Below are positions 47,827 to 56,399 of a DNA stretch of 64,000 nt, in pieces. The notes under the pieces are model-generated. The model searched no databases. It was not told where the DNA came from and was given only the letters and a program-made list of their open reading frames with translations. The DNA comes from Diaminobutyricibacter sp. McL0608 (GTDB taxonomy: Bacteria > Actinomycetota > Actinomycetes > Actinomycetales > Microbacteriaceae), in the NCBI RefSeq assembly GCF_039613825.1, contig NZ_CP154826.1, positions 2,170,001 to 2,234,000 on the forward strand. The letters are read 5' to 3'. The position numbers and the translations under genes are program-made. How positions within the stretch are numbered: position 1 is the first letter of the stretch; every line of letters starts with the position of its first letter.

Positions 47827-49394
47827 GGCTGAGCGCTCTGTCTTTCCTTCGCGTAGTAGTCGGCTACTGTTAGGTCCCCCCTGAAGTATCTTCCAAGCAC
47901 ATCGGTGCCGAGAGGCAAATTGGCCGCTGCCATCCGCGCGTACCTATTGAGGTCGTGTGCCACCTCAGAACCGATCGTTCTTTGAGGGCTCTCGACGGCT
48001 AGGGCGAACGCGTCTTGGCGAATGGTTGTCCAACCTGGTGGATTCTCTCTGCCATCCAGTGCCCAGACCGGGTCCTGATTCGCCTCAAAAGCGAGGACTC
48101 CTACTTTGTCTGGGATGTTGAATGAACCGATTGGCGCACCTGCCGTAATCACATTTTGGATGTTAAAGCCAGTGTCGGCCGAAGCGATTGCTGCGGCCGT
48201 TATCCCCCCGAGGCTGAAACCACTAATGAGTATCGGTGGTCCATCGGGGCCGGAAGGAATACCGTTGGCCCTCATTGCGTCGAGCACAGCACGAGCGAGT
48301 GCAGTTTGACTTCCGGCGACCATTGCATGAAGGTCTGTAGTGAGATCGTTCGGCGCACCCTCCCGCCACGGGAGCGCGGATTGCGTGCTCGGAATCTGTA
48401 CCGTGTATCCGGTGACATGTCCATCCGCGTCCGTACACGTGAGGATTCGTATCGTGGCAAATCCTTCTTTTCCAATGTGATCGATCTGTCGACCGCTAGC
48501 AAACAGCGATGCGACATCACTTGGAACGATCCGGTTCGCGTCGTCCAGTACGAGCGCCCCTTTGATCCCGTAAATTGCGCTCGAACTTGCCGCCGCCTGC
48601 TGTTTTGCTCGCCTGGCAAGTTCCTCCTCACTCAGCCCGGATGGCCCTAGCTCAGCATCGCGGTCGATGAAGAAGCCGAGGTTGTTTCCGCACGCGATCA
48701 CGCCGCGGAGTATGTCGTCGAAGAACGGCCCGACGACTCCCAAGGAAGATTCGAAGCGGAGGATGCCCCGTGCGAACGCATCGCTCATCGCGAAGGATTC
48801 GCCCGTATTCGCCCCGAACAACATGCCGAACAGTCCCCCGCCACCGATCAGCAATTCCGGATGCGTCGCGTACTCTTTGATCGTCTTCTGTAGCCCAGGG
48901 CCGAGCGAGTCGATGAACTCGTCCGCGAATCCCGCGATGAAGGAATCGACTGCGATGCGAAGCGATATCGCAACCGTGCCGACCAGGACTGCTGTTGATC
49001 CGAAGGAAACGACTCCCGCGGACACCGCACCCACACCCTCAAAGATCGAGGAACCCACTACGCCACCGACGCCTCCTAGTTCTGACGCCGCAAGCGCAAG
49101 AGACTCCTCCATGAGGCGGTAGGTTGAAACAACGGTGGCCGATATGACGGCCATCCCTTCCGCGGCCATCACGTGAACGGCGAGTCCACCCATTGCGACC
49201 GCAACGGCGCTCCCTGCCTGCGCACCGGTGACCGGAGAAAGCGGAAGCGATACCGCGAAGTCCGGGTCGCCTGCCGTGCGCGCCAGATGGCCTATGCACG
49301 ACCGAACGAACTCGGTGTGCGTCCGCACTGACGTCGACAATCGATCGACATCGTCGAACGCGATGACGAGACTGCCAGCATCATCACGCGACAT
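47823..49394 (-). CDS. Lipase-like alpha/beta hydrolase, candidate type VII effector
   Basis: 523 residues, ATG with AAGGA about 8 nt upstream. The N-terminal part (about 1-100) is helical like a WXG/LXG module (DDVDRLSTSVRTHTEFVRSCIGHLARTAGD). A Gly/Ala-rich hydrophobic middle follows (GGVGGVVGSSIFEGVGAVSAGVV). The C-terminal lipase has ILISGFSLGGITAAA (Ser about 391), FEANQDPVWAL (Asp about 442) and AHDLNRYA (His about 480), a full triad. Lower G+C than neighbours. It overlaps both flanking genes and lies directly downstream of WXG100-like genes. Confidence 0.72.
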   Translation of the reverse strand: MSRDDAGSLVIAFDDVDRLSTSVRTHTEFVRSCIGHLARTAGDPDFAVSLPLSPVTGAQAGSAVAVAMGGLAVHVMAAEGMAVISATVVSTYRLMEESLALAASELGGVGGVVGSSIFEGVGAVSAGVVSFGSTAVLVGTVAISLRIAVDSFIAGFADEFIDSLGPGLQKTIKEYATHPELLIGGGGLFGMLFGANTGESFAMSDAFARGILRFESSLGVVGPFFDDILRGVIACGNNLGFFIDRDAELGPSGLSEEELARRAKQQAAASSSAIYGIKGALVLDDANRIVPSDVASLFASGRQIDHIGKEGFATIRILTCTDADGHVTGYTVQIPSTQSALPWREGAPNDLTTDLHAMVAGSQTALARAVLDAMRANGIPSGPDGPPILISGFSLGGITAAAIASADTGFNIQNVITAGAPIGSFNIPDKVGVLAFEANQDPVWALDGRENPPGWTTIRQDAFALAVESPQRTIGSEVAHDLNRYARMAAANLPLGTDVLGRYFRGDLTVADYYAKERQSAQP

Positions 49395-50259
49395 CGCGAA
49401 TCCTTCGAAGGCCCGCGACCAATTCGAGCAGGTCCGCTCGAATCAGTGAACGAGATACCTTGGCGAGGCGCATCCGACCGCTTTCTGCCAGCGACTGACC
49501 GGAAACCGGAAACTCGCCAGGTGCCACGGTCATCGAGATCCACCCGTCGGTGCCACGGAACCAGTCGCCAAGGTAGAGACACCGCGCCTCCTTGTCGAGA
49601 AGTTCAAGGTGAAAACCGGCATTCATCTGACCCGTCAGACTCGACATGAGCTCGACATCCGCTTCCGCATCAAGGCGCGAGGCCTCGGACTGGAGGAAGT
49701 GCTGGTCCCCAGCGCGCACGGCCTCGACCAGCGCTCGCGATTCGACAAGCCCGATGGTGGTCGATCGCGGCGGCGTCTTCATACCCGATGAGTTGTCCGC
49801 GACCAGCTCGAGAAGGTGCTTCGCGAGCTCGCCCAGATACATGAACGTCACAACGACCCGAGTGTTCGGGTCACCGACATGCGCTCCCCGTCTCTGGATC
49901 CGCCGGAGGCCCGCACATGCTCCTCTATTGACGCTGATCAATTCGCGCGCTTCATCTGCCGGACTCCACGAAAAGGTGCGGATTGCGCGGTCAGCCACTC
50001 CGTGAAGCGAGAGCGCGAAGAGTAGTGCGGGCACGACCGCATCTTGTTCGCTGTCCGCCTGCCGGATGATGAGGCCCCGCGCCTTCAATGAGGCGTATCC
50101 GGCCTCAAGGGAAATCACCCGAGCGGCAGGTTCCCCCTCATCGGGCGTCGGAACGAGGTCGCTCACGGTGTACCCGGCAGGCAGAACGAGTTCGGGAACC
50201 ACGTCGCATACCGCGCGAAGCTCATTCAGGGACAATTCGAATCGCCAACTCTCAGCCAC
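49384..50259 (-). CDS. Type VII locus protein, possible EspG-like chaperone
   Basis: 291 residues from GTG 50259 (MAESWRFELSLNELRAVCDVVPELVLPAGY), with AGGGGGTGG about 8 nt upstream; the ATG at 50307 would overlap the preceding gene more. Size and beginning resemble actinobacterial EspG-type secretion chaperones, and its position between WXG100-like genes and the effector fits, but no diagnostic motif is present and confidence is low. The sequence SWSPADEARELISVNRG and a C-terminal SRSLIRADLLELVAGLRR are visible. No signal peptide or membrane helix. Confidence 0.5.
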   Translation of the reverse strand: MAESWRFELSLNELRAVCDVVPELVLPAGYTVSDLVPTPDEGEPAARVISLEAGYASLKARGLIIRQADSEQDAVVPALLFALSLHGVADRAIRTFSWSPADEARELISVNRGACAGLRRIQRRGAHVGDPNTRVVVTFMYLGELAKHLLELVADNSSGMKTPPRSTTIGLVESRALVEAVRAGDQHFLQSEASRLDAEADVELMSSLTGQMNAGFHLELLDKEARCLYLGDWFRGTDGWISMTVAPGEFPVSGQSLAESGRMRLAKVSRSLIRADLLELVAGLRRIRDVA

Positions 50260-50261
50260 GG

Positions 50262-50702
50262 CTACACCCACCCCCTGTGTTCGAAGAGCTGTCTGAAATC
50301 GAGCCATTCTTTGGACCCTGCCGCGGGCACGTTCCTCGCGGCTGAGGCCACCGCGTTCTCCACGGCACCGACCGCACCCTCTCCTGCATCTCGGACTGCA
50401 CGCGCGGCTTCATTCAGTCGCGCGGTGACCCACGCCTGAGCATCCTGAATCGCACGCTTTGTCCCTTCGGCAGCCGAGGCATGACGCTCGAGGGCATCGG
50501 CCGCCCCGTAAAGCGCGGACACGTGCGAATCGATGTCGCCCGCCAATCCGTGCAACTGCTCACGGAACGCATCTCCGGCGGACGACCGCCACGCCATCGC
50601 ATCGCACTGCACGCTCAACCCCTTCGCGCGTCCGTCCAGTTCGTCTGCTATCTGCCGCAGCGCGGTCGCCCGGGCTCGCACTCTGACCATCTCGCCATAC
50701 AT
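50262..50702 (-). CDS. WXG100-like protein with C-terminal extension
   Basis: 146 residues, ATG with AAGGAG 7 nt upstream. The first about 100 residues form the helical hairpin of WXG100 proteins, with the turn CDAMAWRSSAGDAFREQLHGLAG (W-x-S in place of W-x-G, then AGDAF). A second helical part (AIQDAQAWVTARLNEAARAV) and a short tail (EWLDFRQLFEHRGWV) follow. It is probably secreted by the neighbouring FtsK-type ATPase as a partner of the candidate effector. Confidence 0.7.
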   Translation of the reverse strand: MYGEMVRVRARATALRQIADELDGRAKGLSVQCDAMAWRSSAGDAFREQLHGLAGDIDSHVSALYGAADALERHASAAEGTKRAIQDAQAWVTARLNEAARAVRDAGEGAVGAVENAVASAARNVPAAGSKEWLDFRQLFEHRGWV

Positions 50703-50738
50703 GACGTGACTCCTTCGAATAATCGGATTGCAGCCCGG

Positions 50739-51035
50739 TCAGCGCCCGAGGCGAGCGGCCAGACTTGCGTCTACCTCCTGGAGTGTTTGGGCGGTCGTGC
50801 GAAGGAACTGCGCAAGGTCGTCGAGGCCGCCGATCGTGTTCTGCGCTCCAGATGTGAAGCGGTTGTACGCGTCCGCGAACGCCCCCGATGACTTGTCGGT
50901 GGTGAAGCCTGCAGCCGTGAGCGCTGAGATCTGGGACTGAAGCTTCGTGAGGGTCGAGTTGATTTCGTCGCGACCGACGACCAGACGGTCGGCGTTGCCG
51001 TTGATTTCCTGATACGAGACGTTGATATTTGCCAT
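50739..51035 (-). CDS. WXG100-like protein lacking the Trp
   Basis: 98 residues from ATG 51035 with GGGGGAA upstream, the normal EsxA size. Two amphipathic helices (YQEINGNADRLVVGRDEINSTLTKLQSQISALTAAG and FADAYNRFTSGAQNTIGGLDDLAQFLRTTAQTLQEVDASLA) flank the turn TTDKSSGAF, where the usual W-x-G has become S-S-G. It lies 127 nt after the ATPase gene. Likely a secreted helical partner of the type VII system. Confidence 0.75.
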   Translation of the reverse strand: MANINVSYQEINGNADRLVVGRDEINSTLTKLQSQISALTAAGFTTDKSSGAFADAYNRFTSGAQNTIGGLDDLAQFLRTTAQTLQEVDASLAARLGR

Positions 51036-51162
51036 GATTTCCCCCTTGGGCATGTTGAAACGGGATGGGATGAAGGTTCATACCCCACCTGGAATGACCT
51101 GTCTCAACGAGTCTATGAAGACGTCACAGGCGGGGTCCAGCCAATCGGACATCTGTGGAGTG

Positions 51163-54100
51163 TTACAAAAGCCTTGCAAGTGTTTCGGGTTCGGGCCCGG
51201 CGAGCCGACGCTCGGTCAGCGCCACCTGGACGCGTTCATGCCGACCGGCGGATACGAGAATCCCTCGTCCAACAGGGAATTCTGAACGGCGGATTCGCGG
51301 AAACTGCACGCGGAAGAGCGCCATCCCGTCGCCCTCGTCGGGCTGAAGGACGATGCCGGATCGCGCAGCCCTCAGCTGGCCGTGAATTGCCCAGGCTGCT
51401 GGTCCGGTCACTGTGTCGGTCTCGGCGATGACCGTGGCGCCAGCTCGTCGCGCGACCCCGATGAGCCGTGCAACAGTGGAATCCGCGGCGGAGCCCTCGA
51501 AGTTCCCGACCTCCTCGATCACGATCACCACATCTTCCGGCTGAAGCCCATCAGGGGACTCGAGGGACTCGACGAGTTGCTCCGCCAGCGCTGATGCCGA
51601 TGTCGACGATGTCGACGAATCTGCCCACTCCAGCTCGCCGGCGAGTTCTCCGCCCCGAACCGAAAGCAGCGTGAACGCGGCCTTCGGGCGGGAACTGCGG
51701 AGGTTACGAATGATTGTTCGCATGGTCGTCGTGCGTCCCGATCCGAGCGGACCGGTGACGACGAAGATCCCGTCCGGGCGAATCGCGATCGGACTCAGGG
51801 ACTCGTGGCCCAGTCCGATGACCACACCTCCATCTTCGGTTCGAGGAAGCCCGTTCGAACGGATCGAATCGGGAAGCCGGGCGACGGGCGGCGCCGACTC
51901 GGCCCTATCCTTGAGCGCTTCGGCGAGTTGCGCGATCCGGTCTCCGTGGCACGCGGCGTCGCCTCCACCACCCGGCACCCCCACCTGCACCTCACGGTTG
52001 CCGGCGACCGCCCGCCCTGGTGGAGCACCGTCCAGCACGTCGGATGCGACCCCGGCTGCAAGGTATTCGCTCGCCCCGGCCAGACGAAGGACAAGGGTGG
52101 TCTGCACGTTCGCCTGTATCGCGGTCGGAATCGCACCTGGCCGGTCAGCGGTGAGGACGAAACAGATTCCGACCTGCCGACCGAGAGCGATCAGCCTTGT
52201 CACGTCGTCAAACAGTGATCCGGCCGGGCGGAACTCGTAGTCAGTTCTCAGCACTCCCATCCCGTCGACCAGAACCAGGATGCTCGCCTCTGGTCTTCCG
52301 GTGAGGCGCCGGTAGTCAGCGAGCGACGCTGCGCCGACGTCACGGAAGCGCCGCGCACGATCTTCGGCGAAATCGTCCAGCATCCCGATAAGCCGCGTCA
52401 GCCGTTCCTCGTCATCCCCCGCGATGATCGAGCCGACAGACGGGAGTTGCTCGATCGCACCGAGCGCGCCACCCGCGAAGTCGAGCCCGTAGATCCACGC
52501 AGGATGCTCATCCGCCTGTTGGGACGCGGCGAAGGCGATCGTGCGGAGCAGCGACGTCTTGCCGGAACCGCTCGTACCGATGATCGCGATGTTGCCATCG
52601 CGGCCGGGGCTGATCGTGAACGGAATCTGACGTTGCGCTTCTGGCTCGTCGATGAGACCGATCGGTAGCTCGCCACTACGGGAGGCAGGTAATGATTCGA
52701 GGTCGAGAACATCGGGCAGTTCGTCCAGCCACGGCCGTCGAGGGAGCGCTATTGCCGCGCTCATCCCCGCTCGAGTGATCGTGGAAACCATTCGCGCGCT
52801 GTCCTGCGGACCGGTCAGGGAGCGCGCTGTTCCAGGTTGGGGCCACTTCGCTGGAGGCCCGAACGCGAGGTCGGCGACCTCGATCTCGGCCACGGGACGC
52901 TCTTCGTCGGTCCAGCCGCCGACGAAGGCGGACTGGAAGTCGAGCAACCGACCGGGGCCGAGCTTTGCCGCAGCCCTTCCCGGCGTCGCGGGGTCGAAAT
53001 GCGCCGCAGTGTCAGTTCCGAGCACGTCTGCACTGTCGGCTTCGTCCGCGACCCGGAGCGCGACGCGGAGGTTCGTGTTCGCTCGGAGGTTCTCGGTGAT
53101 CACGCCTGCCGGGCGCTGAGTCGCCATCACCAGATGCAGGCCCAGCGATCGGCCCCGCTGCGCGACATCGATCACTCCGGCGACGAACTCGGGAACCTCC
53201 GCCGCGAGGGCTGCGAATTCGTCGATGACGAGGACGAGGGATGGGGGCGCATCCGGATCGGAGCGTCGCTCGAGCGTCTCGAGATCCTTGGCGCCGGTTC
53301 TGTTGAGGAGTTGTTCGCGATAGCGGAGTTCGGCTTTGAGAGAGGTCAGCGCGCGTCTGACGAGGCGTGGGGTGAGATCGGTGACGAGCCCGACCGTGTG
53401 CGGCAGGTCGACGCAGTACGCGAACGCGCTCCCCCCTTTGTAGTCGACGAGGAGGAAGGTGAGTCGATCGGGCGAGTACTCGGTCGCGAGGCCGAGGATC
53501 CAACTCTGCAGGAACTCACTCTTCCCCGACCCTGTGGTCCCTCCGACGAGTGCGTGCGGCCCGTGGGCTCGAAGGTCGAGCCGCAGTGGGGCGGCGACAC
53601 CTTGCCCGACAGGGGCGTGGATGCCGCCCGGCTCTCGTTGGGCGTCACGTGACCAGAGACGCATGATGCTGTCGTTCTTCCGCCAGCGACGGATGACCGC
53701 ATCCGCGTCGCTCGCCACCCGGTCGTCGAAGAGGTCGAGGAGTGCGACGCGTCGCGGGAGATCGGATTCGTCCAGGACTTGAGCGCCCGAGTCCTCGATC
53801 GGCGCGAGCGATCGAGCCGCGTTCTGGGCACTCAGCACATCCAGGTTCTCGACCTCGGTCAACGCGACTCGACGGCCGGTCCGGACGAAGCCGACAGTGG
53901 TGCGACCGGATGCCTCCACGTCGACGAAAGTGCGGCACGAGACCGGCAGGGTCGCCGCATCCGCCGCAATCCACAGGAGGAAGACTCCGTAGTCGGGTCC
54001 TCTCTCCGCAATCGTCACAAGTCGAGCCCGGTCGACCGCGTCCTCAGCGCAGACGATCGCCACGATCGCGGGCGTTGCAGGAAGGCGGACCACTGATTCG

Positions 54101-55677
54101 CCGTGGTCCGCGTCGAGAAGCGTGTTCTCGTCGAGCCGGGATCGCACGAGTTCCCCCTTGCCCGCACCAGCCGACCGTCGGCGTTCGATGAGCCCTTCGA
54201 GTTCGGCCATCAGATCGGTTGAGGAGCTGAAGTCGATTGCGAGACCGCCGCCCTTCAGAGGACTGTGTGGAGAGTCGACGTGGGGCAGCCACTTCAGCCA
54301 TGACCAGTCCTCGGCTATGTCTTCAGTGCAGAAGGCTGCGATCGCGAGGTCGGCGGGCGAGTGCAGTCCGGCGAGTTGCATCACGATGGCACGTGCGACA
54401 TCGGCGGCGAGGATGCCTGAGCCTGCGACACCGATCGCTCCGGCCCGTTCGAGGTTTTCGATCACAGGAACGCCGTCGAGATCGGCGAATCGTCGTGCAA
54501 CATCCGTGAGCTCGTCCCAGTCTCCTGCCGCCGAGTTTCCTCGGGATGGGAGTGTGACCGTGTTTCGGGAAGGTAGAGCTCCGATCCCGAAGCGCACCTC
54601 GAGGAACGTTGCGTGCTCCGGCTTTCGGGTCCAGAGTCCGGGCGATCGCGTGCGGATGGCACCGACCACGTCTGCAGTCGATGGGGACTCTCCGAGTCGA
54701 CCGGCTCGCTCACGTTCTCGCTCCGCGGTCAATGCGTCACGCACCCCCTCCAGCGAACCGGCGAATCGTGATGTCGCGTCGCGCATCCTTCGTCGGTGCT
54801 GGATCCGATTGTCGACCCAGGTGCCGATCATGATGATCGGTGAGAGCGCGATGAAGAGCAGGCTGATGACCTGCTGCGTGACCGCGAAGAGCGCCGCGCC
54901 CATCCCGAGCGGAGCGACTATTGCGAGCAGCGGGAAGCGCAGTCCCTCTGGTGCTCCCGGTGGTTCGGGCAGCGGGAAGTCCTGTCCCCGATAGACCACT
55001 TCCACGCGCGGTGAGCGCGTGAATGGAAGGCCGTGAGTGAGGCTCGGGTCTGCTGCTGGTGCCGCACCCGGCGCATGTAATCGGTCGGGCGCCGGAACCC
55101 AGCGAAGGTCATCATCACCGATTCGGATGCGGGACGTCGGGGTGAGTTGTGCACGGGCGGATCGACGTCCGTCGATTTCGACACCGTTTGCCGAGTTGAG
55201 GTCGGCGATCACGACCGTTTCGCCCACAGCGATGCTGGCGTGGCGTCGTGACACGAGTGTGTCGGCGAGTTGCACGTCGGCCGCGGGATCGCGGCCGATG
55301 ACGGTCACTCCTGCCGCGACAGCGAACCGCACCCCGGCGTCGGGTCCAGCCACCACACGGAGCTCACCCGCGACCGCGCCTTCCGGGTCGCCCTCTAGGC
55401 CTCTGTCCGCGAGGCGCACCACTTCGATCGTGCATCCTGACCGCACCCCGGATTCGTGCACCGCGACGAGCGGGCCGAGCTGGTGCGATCCGAGGAGGCC
55501 CGGGTATTCGACGCGGAGGGTCACACCCGACGTGCTTGACTCCGACGCGTCGGCACGCGCAGAATCGGCGCGTAGCAGATGGCTTGCGAGCTCTCCCACT
55601 GTCGCGGTCACGTCGACCGTCAATTGGATGTCGCGGGTGGGTTTGCCCCGTTCTGCAAGTGATACCTTGAGTCGCAT
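51163..55677 (-). CDS. Type VII secretion FHA-FtsK/SpoIIIE ATPase (EssC/EccC family)
   Basis: 1504 residues, ATG with AGGGAG. About 1-90: beta-grasp-like region (RDIQLTVDVTATVGELASHLLRA). About 118-190: FHA domain (VTVIGRDPAADVQLADTLVSRRHASI ... DLNSANGVEIDG). About 250-300: two membrane helices (FPLLAIVAPLGMGAALFAV, VISLLFIALSPIIMIGTW). Three ATPase modules: VGGTTGSGKSE (about 711) with VLVIDEFAAL, IIGTSGSGKTS (about 1038) with ILVLVDGMG, and VTGPLGSGRTT (about 1309). The first has full Walker A and B. It is the motor of the locus. Confidence 0.9.
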   Translation of the reverse strand: MRLKVSLAERGKPTRDIQLTVDVTATVGELASHLLRADSARADASESSTSGVTLRVEYPGLLGSHQLGPLVAVHESGVRSGCTIEVVRLADRGLEGDPEGAVAGELRVVAGPDAGVRFAVAAGVTVIGRDPAADVQLADTLVSRRHASIAVGETVVIADLNSANGVEIDGRRSARAQLTPTSRIRIGDDDLRWVPAPDRLHAPGAAPAADPSLTHGLPFTRSPRVEVVYRGQDFPLPEPPGAPEGLRFPLLAIVAPLGMGAALFAVTQQVISLLFIALSPIIMIGTWVDNRIQHRRRMRDATSRFAGSLEGVRDALTAERERERAGRLGESPSTADVVGAIRTRSPGLWTRKPEHATFLEVRFGIGALPSRNTVTLPSRGNSAAGDWDELTDVARRFADLDGVPVIENLERAGAIGVAGSGILAADVARAIVMQLAGLHSPADLAIAAFCTEDIAEDWSWLKWLPHVDSPHSPLKGGGLAIDFSSSTDLMAELEGLIERRRSAGAGKGELVRSRLDENTLLDADHGESVVRLPATPAIVAIVCAEDAVDRARLVTIAERGPDYGVFLLWIAADAATLPVSCRTFVDVEASGRTTVGFVRTGRRVALTEVENLDVLSAQNAARSLAPIEDSGAQVLDESDLPRRVALLDLFDDRVASDADAVIRRWRKNDSIMRLWSRDAQREPGGIHAPVGQGVAAPLRLDLRAHGPHALVGGTTGSGKSEFLQSWILGLATEYSPDRLTFLLVDYKGGSAFAYCVDLPHTVGLVTDLTPRLVRRALTSLKAELRYREQLLNRTGAKDLETLERRSDPDAPPSLVLVIDEFAALAAEVPEFVAGVIDVAQRGRSLGLHLVMATQRPAGVITENLRANTNLRVALRVADEADSADVLGTDTAAHFDPATPGRAAAKLGPGRLLDFQSAFVGGWTDEERPVAEIEVADLAFGPPAKWPQPGTARSLTGPQDSARMVSTITRAGMSAAIALPRRPWLDELPDVLDLESLPASRSGELPIGLIDEPEAQRQIPFTISPGRDGNIAIIGTSGSGKTSLLRTIAFAASQQADEHPAWIYGLDFAGGALGAIEQLPSVGSIIAGDDEERLTRLIGMLDDFAEDRARRFRDVGAASLADYRRLTGRPEASILVLVDGMGVLRTDYEFRPAGSLFDDVTRLIALGRQVGICFVLTADRPGAIPTAIQANVQTTLVLRLAGASEYLAAGVASDVLDGAPPGRAVAGNREVQVGVPGGGGDAACHGDRIAQLAEALKDRAESAPPVARLPDSIRSNGLPRTEDGGVVIGLGHESLSPIAIRPDGIFVVTGPLGSGRTTTMRTIIRNLRSSRPKAAFTLLSVRGGELAGELEWADSSTSSTSASALAEQLVESLESPDGLQPEDVVIVIEEVGNFEGSAADSTVARLIGVARRAGATVIAETDTVTGPAAWAIHGQLRAARSGIVLQPDEGDGMALFRVQFPRIRRSEFPVGRGILVSAGRHERVQVALTERRLAGPEPETLARLL

Positions 55678-56016
55678 CTATCTCCCTGGCGCTCTGCTTT
55701 CTAGCCTAGGAGAATCGTGATTCGGCCGTTCGCGGCTGTGGATAACCTCGCTGTGCTCGCTCTACTCCACCAGCCGTATGAACGCGGTCAGCTCGAATGT
55801 GACGCGGGGCGGATCGTCCCGGATCGGTGACTCGCGAGCTATCGATCAGTGGCTGCATCACCCTCCCTGGCGCCCTGTATTCGAGCCCAGAACAACGACG
55901 ATCGCGCCGCCAGACCAGCCCTTTCCCTTGAGTCGAATTGACCAAAACAGTACATACCTGCTTGCATGATATATGTCACATTCGACAGATCGTCGTCTGT
56001 GGCTTGGAGGCTTGGA
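55678..56016. other. Intergenic region without a supported gene
   Basis: 339 nt between the ATPase gene and the 23-codon ORF. The part after about 55930 is noticeably A+T-rich (TACATACC, TGATATATG). It contains TTGACC (55938-55943) without a well-spaced -10, and a repeated fragment of the helicase 3' end (55762-55795). A minus-strand frame at 55706-55945 lacks a ribosome-binding site and conserved features and is not called. Confidence 0.6.
55762..55795. repeat. Direct repeat of the helicase gene 3' end, copy L
   Basis: 34 nt that match 56366-56399 at 31 positions, in the same orientation 604 bp apart. On the minus strand it reads ELTAFIRLVE-stop, against ELSAFIRLVE-stop at the end of the helicase gene. 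It is a detached gene end without an ORF of its own, like the duplicated target left by a site-specific insertion. Confidence 0.6.
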
Positions 56017-56088
56017 ATGAAAAAGAGTAGACAGCTGACACGAATTGCCCTCGGAGGATTAGCAAATGAGGCTCAAGCTCCTGTTTAG
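56017..56088 (+). CDS. 23-residue small ORF with strong ribosome-binding site
   Basis: ATG 56017 is preceded by GGAGG with a 6-nt spacer. The peptide begins MKKSRQLTRIALGGLANEAQ and ends APV, stopping at 56086-56088, inside the start of the next gene (overlap 23 nt in another frame). It may be a leader peptide that opens the ribosome-binding site of the downstream gene by translational coupling, or a microprotein. No homologue is recognised. Confidence 0.5.
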   Translation: MKKSRQLTRIALGGLANEAQAPV

Positions 56089-56305
56089 CAGGCAGACTTG
56101 GCACGCACTCGACGCTACGACAGGTCGCAAAATCGGGACGTGGATGGCTCTACTTGTTCCAGGCGCGGTTGGTTTGCTCTGGCCGACGTTGGTTCCATGG
56201 TGGGGTTGGATCCTGACGAACGTGGCCTTAGTTGTGGGATTGGCGCTCCTTGGGCGCTATTGGGTCGATAGAGATCTCCGTCTCACAGAGCCCAAGAAGG
56301 AGTAA
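56066..56305 (+). CDS. 79-residue two-helix membrane protein
   Basis: ATG 56066 with GGAGG 8 nt upstream (TCGGAGGATTAGCAA). A basic N-terminus (MRLKLLFSRQTWHALDATTGRKIG) is followed by two hydrophobic helices (TWMALLVPGAVGLLWPTLV, GWILTNVALVVGLALLGRYW) and a charged tail (DLRLTEPKKE). The base composition is lower in G+C than the flanking genes. It sits between the two direct repeats at 55762 and 56366. No family recognised. Confidence 0.6.
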   Translation: MRLKLLFSRQTWHALDATTGRKIGTWMALLVPGAVGLLWPTLVPWWGWILTNVALVVGLALLGRYWVDRDLRLTEPKKE

Positions 56306-56310
56306 TGCAT

Positions 56311-56357
56311 CCCGATGGGCGTGACAGAGTCGACTTGGGCTTGTCGCGCCCATCGGG
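56311..56357. terminator. Hairpin between convergent genes, with a pseudoknot option
   Basis: CCCGATGGGCG (56311-56321) and its perfect complement (56347-56357) form an 11-bp stem with a 25-nt loop. AGCCCAAG (56289-56296) can also pair with CTTGGGCT (56334-56341) inside that loop, giving an interleaved arrangement. Position between two stops suggests bidirectional termination. Confidence 0.5.
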
Positions 56358-56365
56358 AGCGCCTC

Positions 56366-56399
56366 CTACTCGACCAGCCGGATGAACGCGCTCAGCTCG
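56366..56399. repeat. Direct repeat of the helicase gene 3' end, copy R
   Basis: The genuine 3' end of the nuclease/helicase gene (stop codon at 56366-56368), matching 55762-55795 at 31 of 34 positions. Confidence 0.6.

Noticed and set aside
55706-55945. 79-codon minus-strand frame before the type VII ATPase gene
   Set aside because: No ribosome-binding site, no hydrophobic or conserved pattern, and it crosses the duplicated helicase end in another frame.
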